Assembly (NCBI GenBank): GCA_035222895.1
Contig: JAVYIG010002366.1
Location: 124,001 to 188,000, forward strand
Source: Strongylocentrotus droebachiensis
Lineage: Eukaryota > Echinodermata > Echinoidea > Camarodonta > Strongylocentrotidae
Length of the DNA: 64,000 nt
Reading direction: 5' to 3'
Every line of letters begins with the position of its first letter. Within the stretch, counting starts at the first letter, position 1. Under the pieces are notes generated by a model that saw only the letters and a program-made list of their open reading frames with translations, searched no databases and was not told where the DNA came from. The position numbers and the translations under genes were made by a program. This document shows positions 45,101-54,395 of the stretch, piece after piece.

Positions 45101-46521
45101 CAGCACACAGACGTATGCACGGGAGCGTAATACCCGTTGAGTTAGTGTTATGTAGTGATTGCCAAGTTGCTTACTTAACGAATGACTATATACCCACGCG
45201 TGAATATCTTGAAGCAGATACTTTATGAAGATACTCAACTTAGTAATAATATAATAAATTACATTTATAAAGCACCTTTTCACTAGATACAAAATGCAAA
45301 ACTTCCTTTTAATTTTTCCTAAGTGATGGGATATCCTGGACAGTTTCAAATATGTTTCCACTTTCTAAATTGGGAAAAGAAAAGGAAACTTTGTAAAATA
45401 ACTAAGTATTTGATACCTATGATCTACTATCACCATTTCCATTTATGTTATCATAATGAAAGAGACAGTCGAGAGTAATGTAAAATTAAGAGTCACAAAA
45501 TACTTCAATAATTTATTAAAAATGGCTTCTCACCTGCTTTTTTTAACAATTCTGCCAGAAAGGTGCCAGGCTGTAACATCTCCCTGGTTCTGTATTGAGA
45601 AGATTGACTTCACACATTGTAATCTCTTCTCTCATTTTCCGTCATTTTTCTTTTACATTCTAGAAAAAGGAGCAACTGCCTACCTCCCAACAGAAGAGGA
45701 AACATCAGATCACATACCTAGCTCGTCAGGTAAGTCTTTTTCTGATAATACTTCAGACACAATTTGATGAAATTCAATTTATAATACATGTAATGGTTTT
45801 TGGCTCGAAGTTTTAATCAGTAATTTTTGCTGGTACTGGCAACCTTTCACAGGTAGACATGAATTAAATGTTTTGTAGGTTGACATTGCAAATGTTGACA
45901 ATCCTGAGAGGTATAGCATGAATTACGTCAGATAAATTCAGTTTACAGTTTACTAGTAACCTTTGCGTGAAAGGAGTTATTCCTATCAGTATGCTTGATA
46001 ATGAAGATTGTGTTTTTTAAAATAATATTCTTCCATGTGTCAAGGATATTGCAAAAACATGCATTGTTGTAAATCTCTCTGTCTGAAATATGCTGGGGCT
46101 AGCTGCGATTACATTTATCATTGTTACATTAAATGTTAACTGTTCTGTTTTTTAAAGACTGTATAGCTAACACTCACCTTTTTGTTTTATCTGAGCTAAC
46201 AATGAGGTTTATCTTGAATAGATTTCTTATTCATCAACTTTGAGTCAAATCATCAAAATGCAAGGATGCTGTATAGATTAAAGAAACATAATATTCATAA
46301 GCAAATTTTTTAAATTTTTTGTAAAAAATTCTTCAGACAAATTAATCAATCTCATTTTTCATCAGGTAAAATGGCATGTGGTTCCTCAGCATGCTTTCAT
46401 CTCATTTCTTAAAATGTCTTTTATTATTCAGGCAAAGGAGAGAGAACTGGAGCTAAAGAATCAGTGGGCTGACAATCGCGCGAACAGAAAGAGTCAAAAT
46501 GCCAAGTATGGATTCTTCTAA
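36150..46521 (+). CDS. PRCC: Proline-rich protein PRCC, seven coding exons
   Basis: PRCC is a nuclear proline-rich protein linked to pre-mRNA splicing and, in mammals, to the mitotic checkpoint protein MAD2L2. Coding exons: 36150-36615, 38127-38275, 42601-42651, 43583-44326, 44697-44843, 45664-45729 and 46432-46521, giving 570 residues (human about 490). The start MSCLVNYGSSDESD matches the family's N-terminus. The C-terminal 100 residues are the conserved core: NNRGREEIQFIDI, SMTEEKESRV, QQKRKHQITYLARQAKEREL and NAKYGF at the end. An LF-LP-PK motif repeats several times in the N-terminal half. Exon 4 uses a weak donor (GGG|GTTCGT), chosen because it joins in phase to the conserved next exon. 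Intron 1 holds a TIR element and intron 2 a full-length LINE. It is divergent from INTS3. Confidence 0.93.
36288..36494 (+). repeat. 69-bp in-frame tandem repeat inside PRCC exon 1
   Basis: Three units of 69 bases (from 36288, 36357 and 36426) each encode KKSSLFAALPKPKVV plus a linker. They differ at only a few bases, so the expansion is recent. This accounts for part of the extra length over vertebrate PRCC. Confidence 0.85.
36739..37764. mobile_element. About 1-kb terminal-inverted-repeat element in PRCC intron 1
   Basis: The left end, GGGCCGTTTCTCGAAACC, is matched by the inverted right end, GGGGTCGTTTCTCGAAACC. Inner matches include TGTTTCACAAAG/CTTTGTGAAAC. The interior has no long ORF, so it is non-autonomous or decayed. 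I could not define a target duplication. Confidence 0.55.
38715..42070 (-). mobile_element. Full-length RTE-like LINE in PRCC intron 2
   Basis: The 3,356-bp element lies antisense to PRCC. AATATCACAT flanks both sides (38705-38714 and 42071-42080), a perfect 10-bp target duplication. On the minus strand it has a 370-bp 5' UTR (with GTGTCGTAAAAGGCGACTAA), one 991-codon ORF, and a 3' end made only of (AG)6. The single-ORF design, endonuclease-RT order and tiny 3' end fit the RTE clade. The exact clade would need a tree. Confidence 0.88.
38725..41700 (-). CDS. LINE endonuclease-reverse transcriptase polyprotein
   Basis: The ORF encodes 991 residues. An APE-like endonuclease occupies about residues 50-300 (GTWNVRTLYQSG, GLNETRW, LGDLNAKVG, SDHVPV). 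The reverse transcriptase centre is YADD at residues 732-735, preceded by FIDYSKAFDKV and GVRQGCVMSPDLFN. The C-terminus has the RQLKFMGHITRKEG and GRRSRGRRR segments usual in these LINEs. The frame is open throughout, so the copy could be active. The TAG stop (38725-38727) shares its AG with the (AG)6 tail. It makes both the nick and the cDNA in target-primed insertion. Database annotators often label such proteins craniofacial development protein 2-like. Confidence 0.93.
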   Translation of the reverse strand: MMNHNSKAKAKGVKGARLPQGTSTSPGRVSHGRQVGPDRQPATVRNRNTIRVGTWNVRTLYQSGKLENVKQEMMRLNVNILGLNETRWLNNGEFVIDEYRLIYAGGEKHERGVGLLLDPDISKSVLGHWCVSDRVLLVKLQGHPFNISIIVVYAPTADSADEVIDTFYDSLDKAKSQCKSNDIVIVLGDLNAKVGQGIEGKAVGPHGIGERNERGDRWVQWCEGENMVITNTWFKEHPRRVYTWKSPGDIVRNQIDYIAINSRFKRAVKQSKTYPGADCGSDHVPVICTLQCKLKKLKRPKVVNILDFKQLSKPDIRQEFTVQVKNRFELLIDEGEENTWETMRNILVETAEEYVPTKERKRRNKWMTEEILLMMKDRQKIGNRQCKKYRDLDKQIRQKCNEAKESWLNEQCVEIENQFDKNSNVYQRINEISGKKSGCSNPGCIKGKDGSILFEMKDKMSRWTQYIGELFEDSREAMPSFADEVKGEKILKSEVRWAMSKMKKNKAAGPDGVVTEMFEALEEYGVDRLTKIINKIYDDGTFPDELGRSIFITLPKKPGAVDCEQYRTISLICHITKIILRILLLRARRSITPMIGREQFGFVKDAGTRNAIFVVRNITERAVEMQKDVYMCFIDYSKAFDKVRHSELFEELKKLDIYRKDLRLLQSLYWNQFACIRVEGECSEYINIRRGVRQGCVMSPDLFNMYSEIILRELEDESGIQVGGHSITNIRYADDTVLFSESEKDLQRLLNVVVKESERMGLGINYTKTKCLVVSKKSSPKCNLKLKEQTIKQVSSFNYLGSMITEDARCETEIKRRIALAKSAFSKLGKILTNRTLCMRTRIRVLNCYIYPVLMYGSETWTLASDTKKRLESCEMWFLRRMMKIPWTDKVSNEEVLTRAGVQRKMIREMLIRQLKFMGHITRKEGLENLALTGKIVGRRSRGRRRILWMDSLQKLLEERGVKELGVVLIQKARSRGLWNSMIAKVKRYGT
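43147..43455 (-). repeat. 307-bp dispersed repeat, copy 2
   Basis: This inverted copy of the repeat seen at 16841 and 50825 runs on the plus strand from CAATAGACCAGTTA to CTCAGACTGC. It lies in PRCC intron 3. The preceding 42930-43080 is a diverged copy of the start of the 23588 repeat. Confidence 0.65.
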
Positions 46522-46596
46522 AGGTCCATGGACAAGAGATCATCATGAGTTTGTTCTTGGACTCTTCATTCCAGTGTTGTGCTAACTGCATCTTAA

Positions 46597-46856
46597 AGGG
46601 GGTGTAGCATGGTAAATACTCGTTAACGCCATTTTACGACTTCTTGTGGACAACTGCACGTAAACAAATGAACTTGATTAACGGTCAGCACGCGCTTGCG
46701 TTTGCAAAAGAGATGGAAGTTCTCCTCACGCTTTTGTTTCGCATATATTGCACGCACGTGAATACTGCGATCGTGTCGTACGTAGTCGCATTATACCTGA
46801 TTGGCCCCAAGTCAGGCCACGGGAAAGACACGTAGTCTCGTCATGCTACACCCCTT
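46597..46856. mobile_element. TTAA-flanked TIR element in PRCC 3' UTR
   Basis: This 260-bp element has ends AGGGGGTGTAGCATG and, inverted, AAGGGGTGTAGCATG. TTAA flanks both sides (46593-46596 and 46857-46860). Purine-initial ends with TTAA suggest a Kolobok-type MITE. The interior is CpG-rich (GCACGCGCTTGCG, ATTGCACGCACGTG). It starts 76 bases after the PRCC stop codon. Confidence 0.65.
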
Positions 46857-47595
46857 TTAAATGAGGAGTTCAACTGAATGCAATGGTTGATTTGACATGA
46901 GGTATACTCGCATGTTGATGATGTGATGTTGTCCAAGAAGGTATTTTTATATGAATTCAAGTAGAATTATCATCACTGAACACAGACATCACATGTGATA
47001 AACTGAGTGAAGCGAACAGAAGACGGTTGAATCGGGCCTAGTTGGCATTTCATAGATTAAAATTGAAAGCAGGATGACAATTTTTGTTGTTACTGCTTCA
47101 AAAGTTACATGGGATCTAAAGAGAAGAGAAGAGGTTGCGTTAGAGACTATTGTAGGAACTGGATAAAGGAGCAATTTAATCAGATATGATTTAGACTGAT
47201 TGAATTGGGAGGACCTCCAAATTAGAGACATCTAGGAGATGGAGTTTGATGACAGCCAAGATTTAGAGAAATGGAAGAACGTTCAACATCATGAACAGAC
47301 ATATTAAAGAAGATCTATTTGTCTTGCCCTGTGACCCTTGAAAGATTTCATCCATTTCTTTCACAAGTTGATGTTTTGAATTGACTTACCGGTATGTTTT
47401 GACTTATTCAACAAGCAGTGAGAATGAAATAATGATTGTTTTTTCTTATGAAATTATGGGTGAAGGTCCATTCAATATGATATCACTAAAGTAAACCGGA
47501 AAAATCATACAGATATTGGAGGATATTTTCAAAGTGTGTACTTTTTTTGAGATGCACTCTATACACTTTACTATTATTATTATTATTATTATTCT

Positions 47596-47601
47596 AATAA
47601 A
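47596..47601 (+). promoter_or_regulatory. Candidate PRCC polyadenylation signal
   Basis: AATAAA follows an (ATT)n run about 1.1 kb after the stop codon. A second AATAAA lies near 47700. No closer canonical signal was seen, so the 3' UTR probably includes the MITE. Confidence 0.4.
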
Positions 47602-48294
47602 ATAGATCCAGAAAAGAATCCTTAATACCTTAAACGTAGATTTGTGATGCTATTTATTAAAATCTTTACTGTAACCTATACAGTCATTCTGTGTATTTGA
47701 ATAAAAATCTGGAATTGGATAAATTTTGTTGTCGACCTCATGTTTTTCATTTAAAATGTATAGGGCTTTTAACAATGGAAATGACAGAAGAAATGCTGAG
47801 AGTAAAAAAATGTGAAATAGGATGTCATTTAAGACACATTTCTGTAAGGATTTTCAAAACAAATGTGTTTGAAGTCAAATATTGATGAAAAATTGATGAA
47901 AAATTCTGCGTACAACAGAAAACACAAATTATGTATTCTTTTATCAATATTTGTCTTCAAACACATGTGGGAGGGATCATTACAGAATTATGATGCAATT
48001 TAAGTGAAATTTTGCCATTAGATTATTGATCTTACAACATAAACAACGCATGTTTCTAGGGGTATAACAAATTACAGTTGAGAAAATCAAATAATGAATA
48101 ATGTCCAAAAGATACAGGAATGAAAATCCCACAGAATGGTGGTGAGTGAAGATTAATGAACATTGTCCACCAACCAATTTATAATGTGATGACAAGCCTA
48201 CAAATGTGTAAAAAGACACATATAGATGAAGAAAATAATGCAATGGCTAGAGTGAGTATGTAAGGTGGTAAGAAAAAAATAGTGATGTTCAAGG

Positions 48295-48535
48295 TAGAGA
48301 GAGAGAGAGACGGTGAAGGGGGAAGCAAGAGGGGGAGAGAGAGAGAATGCGAGGGGAGATGCTAGAGAGAGAGAGGGAAGAAAAGAGAATGTGAGAGAGA
48401 GAGAGAAAGAGAAGAGAGATACAGGTGTGATAAGCAAGAGGAGAGATGTAATTAAAGAGAGAGGGGAGAAGCAAGGGGGAGAGAAAGAGAGATATAGAGA
48501 GAGTGAGAGGAAGAGGGAGGGGGTAGGCAGGAAGC
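48295..48535. repeat. (GA)n-rich tract
   Basis: About 240 bases are almost pure purine on the plus strand, with several short (GA)n runs. The frames on both strands are low complexity and not genes. Confidence 0.85.
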
Positions 48536-48724
48536 TTGATAGATACACGTATAAAGAGGAATAATGGGAGGGAACGTATACAGAAATAGAAAATGAAGAG
48601 GACAGAGCCTAATAATGGTTCATTATTTTACTTGACTCTCGATACAAAGGTTGACGGTTCGAGGTAAGGTTTAAATAGGACGTTCGGCCCCAAAATAAGA
48701 GATTCTATCCGACTTATTGATGCT

Positions 48725-49077
48725 TACAGTGGCGGATCCAGGGGGGGGGGGGCTCACCTGTGGGGAAAAAAGTGAAAAACACGTTAATTTGACCTTTATT
48801 TGTTAAAAAGGAAAGAAGACCCTGATGCTCAAGGGGGGGGGGGGGATGGGGCGATTTTCAAATTTTCGGGGGCAATTTTTTTTTTGAGTGCTCACTACCC
48901 CCCCCCCCCCCCTCCACTTTTGCACTTTCAGTCAAGTGATCAAAACACTCGACTACGGACTATCGACACCTCATGTAATGAATGTAACTTTTTTTAAACT
49001 CCATGCCATTTTCTCCATTATGCAGGGATATACAGTGTATACGCCATAGTCTCTGCTTTTCTTCCTAATCTCTTCTG

Positions 49078-49110
<33 letters not shown>

Positions 49111-49165
49111 TCTCTCCCTCTCTCTTCCTCTCTCTTTCTCTCTCTCTCTCTCTTTCCTTCGCTCT
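48725..49165. repeat. G-run/C-run segment and (CT)n microsatellite
   Basis: GTGGCGGATCCAGGGGGG (from 48729) is followed by two G-runs of 12 or more bases and a C-run near 48898-48912, which is inverse in sense. A (CT)n tract follows at 49078-49160. The opposed G and C runs could form a hairpin or quadruplex. No gene was found. Confidence 0.7.
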
Positions 49166-49980
49166 TACTTTATATTATATATGTTCCCCTCCCTTTATGC
49201 TCCCTGTCTTTCTGTTTCTGTCTCCCCGGGTCTATCTCTTCCTCTCTGGGTGATACATATCTTTTTACTGAATAACTATACTGTAATACTTCTGTACGAA
49301 ACATCATTGTGAAGGGATCACTTCGTTAAAATGTTATCTTTGAATGCAATCGAATGACGTAGAATGTAATTCTAAGATAAACGTATTTCAATACTAATAA
49401 GTTATAGTAAAACAAATTTAATACTAATCTTTAGTTTCTTCTTTTGACTGACACCATTCCAGGAACAAATCCTGGTAATACTTGTACTTATGATTTAGAA
49501 AAGTATGAGTTAACGATAAATCCTTCAAAGAATTTATGAAAATATTACACACAAATAAAATAAAATAGTAACAACAACATCAACAATGATAACAACAATA
49601 ATAATGATAATAATAATTATTGTGATATTAATACTAAGGATGATAAGATTTATATAACGCCCTTTTCAGAGGTATTGTCCAAGGACGCATTAAGAATTGT
49701 AGAAAAATGGAAGGACTTTCTTTCCAAACAAAATTGTAATTTTTTCCTGTAGTACATCACGACTATTTGTCTTTTATAAATGGACTTTGGAGCAAAAACT
49801 ATGCTGATGGTAAAACATCTTTAAGAATATAAACACAGAAATCTTCATATCAAATGTGTGAGTATCTTTACATTTATCTTCCCAATTATTTCTCTTAGTT
49901 CTCCGCCCTCTACAGTCAACAAAACGGAGTGGTAGCATCCAAGGATTTGGGGTAATCACGGTGTCTTCTGTAGCTGGAAC

Positions 49981-50102
49981 ATTAGGGACTTTTAGATTTG
50001 CGTGGACTGATACGTGTGACGTCCATTCAAGGCAGCGCATTAAAAGGACGTCGATCGTAGCAGTCCACTATGTCGACGTGCAAATCTAAAAGTCCCTATT
50101 AT
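49981..50102. mobile_element. 122-bp TIR element with 7-bp flanking duplication
   Basis: The left end, ATTAGGGACTTTTAGATTTGC, is repeated inverted on the right with two extra bases. CTGGAAC lies directly on both sides (49974-49980 and 50103-50109). TGGACTG/CAGTCCA pairs continue the palindrome inward. Confidence 0.6.
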
Positions 50103-50483
50103 CTGGAACGACAGTCAAAATGGTGGGGCGAGAACCAACACAATATAGTTAGATGAACATAGCATCATCAACAAGAAAGCTTGTTGGATTTAAGCCCCAC
50201 TCTTTTACTCATGTAAACTCTTTAATTCAACCTGGACTCACAACTCACAACTCTATTTTTATGAGTTCTTCGTCTTATTTCGTCTCTCTTTTTTTCCCGT
50301 TTTGTTTATAATATTTTTTTTTATTGAATATAATTTACGTGCACAATAGACTGCTCTTAGTTATAAGGGAATCTACAATTTACAAGCTTAGCTTCGTACC
50401 AGAATCCCTCATATTTCACTGCAAATATATTTGTTAAATTTCAGTGTAAATATCACCGTATGTAATTTCGACTGGATTATTAT

Positions 50484-50559
50484 AATAATAATAATAATAA
50501 TAAAAACGTTACTTATAAAGCGGTTATCACCGAAGTCCCTAAGCGCTTAAAAAGAAGAT
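50484..50559 (-). repeat. SINE-like tail attached to the tRNA-Lys sequence
   Basis: Directly after the tRNA 3' end (minus strand) come ATCTTCTTTTT, AGCGCTTAGGGACTTCGG, TTATAAGTAACG and an (ATT)n run. Such tails are typical of tRNA SINEs. The T5 run could also stop RNA polymerase III. Confidence 0.5.
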
Positions 50560-50632
50560 CGCCCAATGTGGGGCTCGAACCCACGACCCTGGGATTAAGA
50601 GTCCCATGCTCTACCGACTGAGCTAACCGGGC
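50560..50632 (-). tRNA. tRNA-Lys (CTT) sequence, intact; may head a SINE
   Basis: The 73 bases fold as a full cloverleaf: acceptor GCCCGGT/ATTGGGC, D arm GCTC..GAGC, anticodon CTT (50597-50599 on the plus strand), T arm GTGGG TTCGAGC CCCAC and discriminator G. Compared with the vertebrate sequence as I recall it, the two changed bases (positions 7 and 66) form a T-A pair in place of C-G, so pairing is kept. A T5 run follows eight bases downstream. The (ATT)n-tailed body beyond it suggests a young SINE rather than a stand-alone gene. Confidence 0.65.
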
Positions 50633-50824
50633 TGTTATTACTTTTACTATAGTGGCTTCATGAAATTATTATTGTATGTAGTTTTACACCTATTTATTGT
50701 TCATGATTAATGTAATGAATGTGAATGTGATATATGAAATAAACTAAACTGAAACAGAAACTGAAAACTGAAACTGTTAAAAACAAAGATTGTTGGTCAT
50801 AATTAAGCCAGTTCGATCACGGTT

Positions 50825-51130
50825 GCAGTCTGAGCATGAGCAGATAAAGGTCATTGCAGAACAAATTGTGAAATACACGGAGACGAAATACTGGAAACGT
50901 GCTCATGAAAGTTATGTAATCCTTATTCATTCATGCACAAGCAGAGCACTCTATGATACATAGGTGGAAGTATTCTTCGAAAAGGGGAAATAAAGGCTAT
51001 TCATGTAGCATCTCCATCGATGTAGGAATGATTATTTCAAAATGTACAAAGTGGGACCTCTTCATGTTTTGAAGATCTGTAGATATTCGGGGTCATTGCA
51101 ATAATGTGCTAACCGTGAACTGGTCTATTG
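50825..51130 (+). repeat. 307-bp dispersed repeat, copy 3
   Basis: The copy starts GCAGTCTGAGCATGAGCAG and ends ACTGGTCTATTG. It is closer to the copy at 43147-43455 than to the one at 16841. It is in the PRCC-arrestin spacer. Confidence 0.65.
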
Positions 51131-51778
51131 TTGACTCATTGTGAAATGATTTTAATACATTTTTTATAATTACTAATTACAGCTTCCATTTGTTTTTTTA
51201 TTGAACTAGATCAATTTTATAAAAACAGATTGCCAAAGCTTTCTTTTAAACAATATTCGTTAAACTTGAACTAACAAAACTCTTATACATACAAAACCTA
51301 TTCATTTATTACATATATTCCTGATCTTTAAAGAAAAAGAATTAAAAAGAAAAAGAATAAACGTTTTAAACAGAATTGAGCATAACTACAATCTACACAT
51401 ATAAAAATTGTGTACAATTTCGCAATCTAAATGAATTGAAATAATAATTGCATGCTTTGCACAGATGCCAATTAAACCTGCAGTGGAGCACCAGTATATC
51501 AATAGTTTGGATGGGGTTGAGGTTCGGGCCAAATTCGTCAAATAAATATCATTCAATTTTTCCACATTTTCAATTAAATATTATAAAGAGGTTATTCTAG
51601 TGCATAATTCTATCTGATATATTTTCAACTTTTCAATGGGTGGTCAACCATATACCACAGTGTGCAACTGAATCATGCGCTCGTTTCATATACATTTTAT
51701 GACCAATTTATTGATTGGTTTTGTTACCATGCATAATTGATTGACCTTAAAATTTTGGAATAGGGAGTGGAAGAGGGA

Positions 51779-51784
51779 CTGAGA

Positions 51785-51820
<36 letters not shown>

Positions 51821-51980
51821 AGTCCTGAGGCATCTAATGCCCTTATTCCATTACAATGCACTTATCTTCCTCACACCACTCGCAGTCTTTAGAACATCTT
51901 CGTGGTAAGAAGAAGAAGAAGTAAGAAGAAGAAGTGGAAGAAGAAGAAAAAAAGGAGAAGAAAAGAAGAGGATGTACAGA
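51779..51980. repeat. (GA)n and (AAG)n microsatellites
   Basis: (GA)n lies at 51779-51820 and an (AAG)n-rich stretch at 51906-51975. The rest of the spacer from 46860 to 52500 is AT-rich sequence with the repeats listed, and no further gene was seen. Confidence 0.8.
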
Positions 51981-52499
51981 AAGACAGTGGAATGAGAGGA
52001 TGGGTAGAGAGGGACAGGGATAGGGAATGAAAACAAATGAAAGGAGTGGGTATAGTAAAAGAAAGAAAGGGAGTGAGGCACATAGAATAAGAGAAAGAGA
52101 AAACAAGGTGTTGAAATGAGAGAATTCATCACGTTGATAATGATTATGAACTTTATAGACCTTTTTTCAACAACATACCTCTCTAAAAGATTATTAACTC
52201 TACTTCTTTTTTTAGATTTTTGAAAAGGATCCAGATTAATTTCATATAAAAGATAGTCATATCTGTTTTACATGGCATACTCAGATATCTTCTCATCTTA
52301 CTCATTTTTAATCACAAGGAGAAACTAATACCCATGTCTCAATTAAGCACCGTGGTTACTGCCATTCATCTATAGTAGATATTGAAGTAGCGAACCACTC
52401 GTGTTCTCTGACTTTTTCATACATTAACATCCTTGGATCTCTAGGGCATTTTTCACGATCAATCACTCACCGAGATCATTTTAAGGACGACGAAGAGAA

Positions 52500-52958
52500 A
52501 ATGAGCGCGCTCCAACATCGCATAAATTTGAAATGAGGTCCCATTCGCAAAGCTCTTTCCCCCCTTAAATCGTATTCCACCTGCTCCGTATAGGAGCAGG
52601 GATACGAGAGTGTGTGCCCGTGTATCGCATCGCTAACAGCTTCCGAAAAAAAACTCGTCGAAAAAGCACAGGAATAGTATTTGGTGTATAGTTATTGTGT
52701 GCGTCCGCTTTCTCCTAAAAAGCAGGCAACAGATTTCTACATGCGACTCCGGCCGCGGCTGCTCGCTCGCTAGCCAGTCGGATTGCCTGTTACCTTTTAT
52801 TTGGCGCATTAAATGCGAGAGCGCCACAGATATACCTAATACACGCATTATGTATACAGGAGCGGCAGTGTTTACACTTGGTAACATTTATGCACACACA
52901 CGGATTTTAAAACCCACGGGTGGTTTAATATTCGGGCTAATTTCTTCTTCGAACTAAA
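52500..52958 (+). promoter_or_regulatory. Alpha-arrestin promoter and 5' UTR region
   Basis: This CpG-richer stretch precedes the start codon. It contains a perfect hairpin, CCTGCTCC/GGAGCAGG (about 52580-52600), and GGCCGCGGCTGCTCGCTCGC (near 52752). The start codon context is AAAATGG. The transcription start cannot be fixed from sequence. Confidence 0.4.
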
Positions 52959-54361
52959 ATGGCGTTGCCCAACACATATGCTTTAAGAGTGGATATCTTG
53001 GACATCGTATTCGCGGACGATGACGGGGAAGAATTCAGACCGGGGGATGTCATGCAAGGTTTCGTCCGTGTCGTGCTCCAACACAAGAAGAGCTTCTTAG
53101 GTGAGCATCTTTAAGATACTCGGCATCTTGTATTGTATCGATTTACTTTGCGCGCATTCGCCTTGTCGCGTTTTGTATTGGGCAGGTGTCAAAGGCTTAT
53201 CAAATAAGCAAGTCACAGTCGAGAAAAAGGAGTCAATTGGAGAAAAAAATATCGATAATTTTGAAACACCTGTCACCATTTACTGAATTTTCACTTAATG
53301 TTTCTATTTCCGTTAACGGTCAGATAATTCGATAGGTCAATGTAAATATTAACATTGGTATGGTGCAGTACGTATATAGGCCCTATGTTGCAAATTAATT
53401 GATATTTATATAAATATATTCATCAAATATCTTAGTACTTTATCTTCTAAATGCCGGATCGCCGCATATGGTGACTATAATTGCAATGACGACTTTCCAG
53501 TAAATAGGGGTCTTTGAACTAAAGTGAGATTTGTGAATGAACCATAACTAGTAATAGTAGGTACCTTTTGGTTACCTGTCAGCTAGCCTACATTGCGGAC
53601 GATTTTGCATGTGACTATTCTTATTACGATGCAAATAACCTGCTGTACCATTTTTCTTTGATAGATATTGACATCAAAATCAAAGGAAAATCCGTTACTC
53701 ACTGGACAAAAGATGACAAATCATTTGCATCGACAGAGTACTTCTTCAAAGACAGTTGGATATTGTACGGCGAAGGTAACTCTCATATGCATAAATTATG
53801 ATGAGGAACGGGTTTGGGAATGGGAGATCATATTCTTCGGGAGTAATGCTTATCTAATAAGAGATACACGCAGGTCAAATTTGACACACATTATTTTTGT
53901 ATCTTCCCATCCATGTCACGCAATATAGCATTAACTACCTATATAATTTGCTCTGATTCTAAAGAGACATTCTTATTTCTATACCCTTTTGTGCTTCTCT
54001 AAAATGATTAATAGGCCTACAGTATGATGAACAGAGAAAGAGAAAGAGAGAGGGAAAAAAGGAGAGAGAGAGAGAGAGAGAGAGAGATAAGGAGAGAGAG
54101 AGAGAGAGGAACCCTGGAATAAAATATCTAAAAACATATTATATGTAAAAAGCAGACATTTTTAGCTGCTTTTAAAATGTTCTAATAGAATTTCGAAATA
54201 AATGTTGTGCCCTCAATCCCCAATAATCATGACAATCTGACCCAAACATTGAAATTGAATGAAGGGAAAATTGATAGTCAAATTGATTTCTTTCATACAA
54301 GAGAGATAGAGATAACATAAGAGATATATAGATAGAAATACAGATAGATAGATAGATAGAT

Positions 54362-54395
<34 letters not shown>

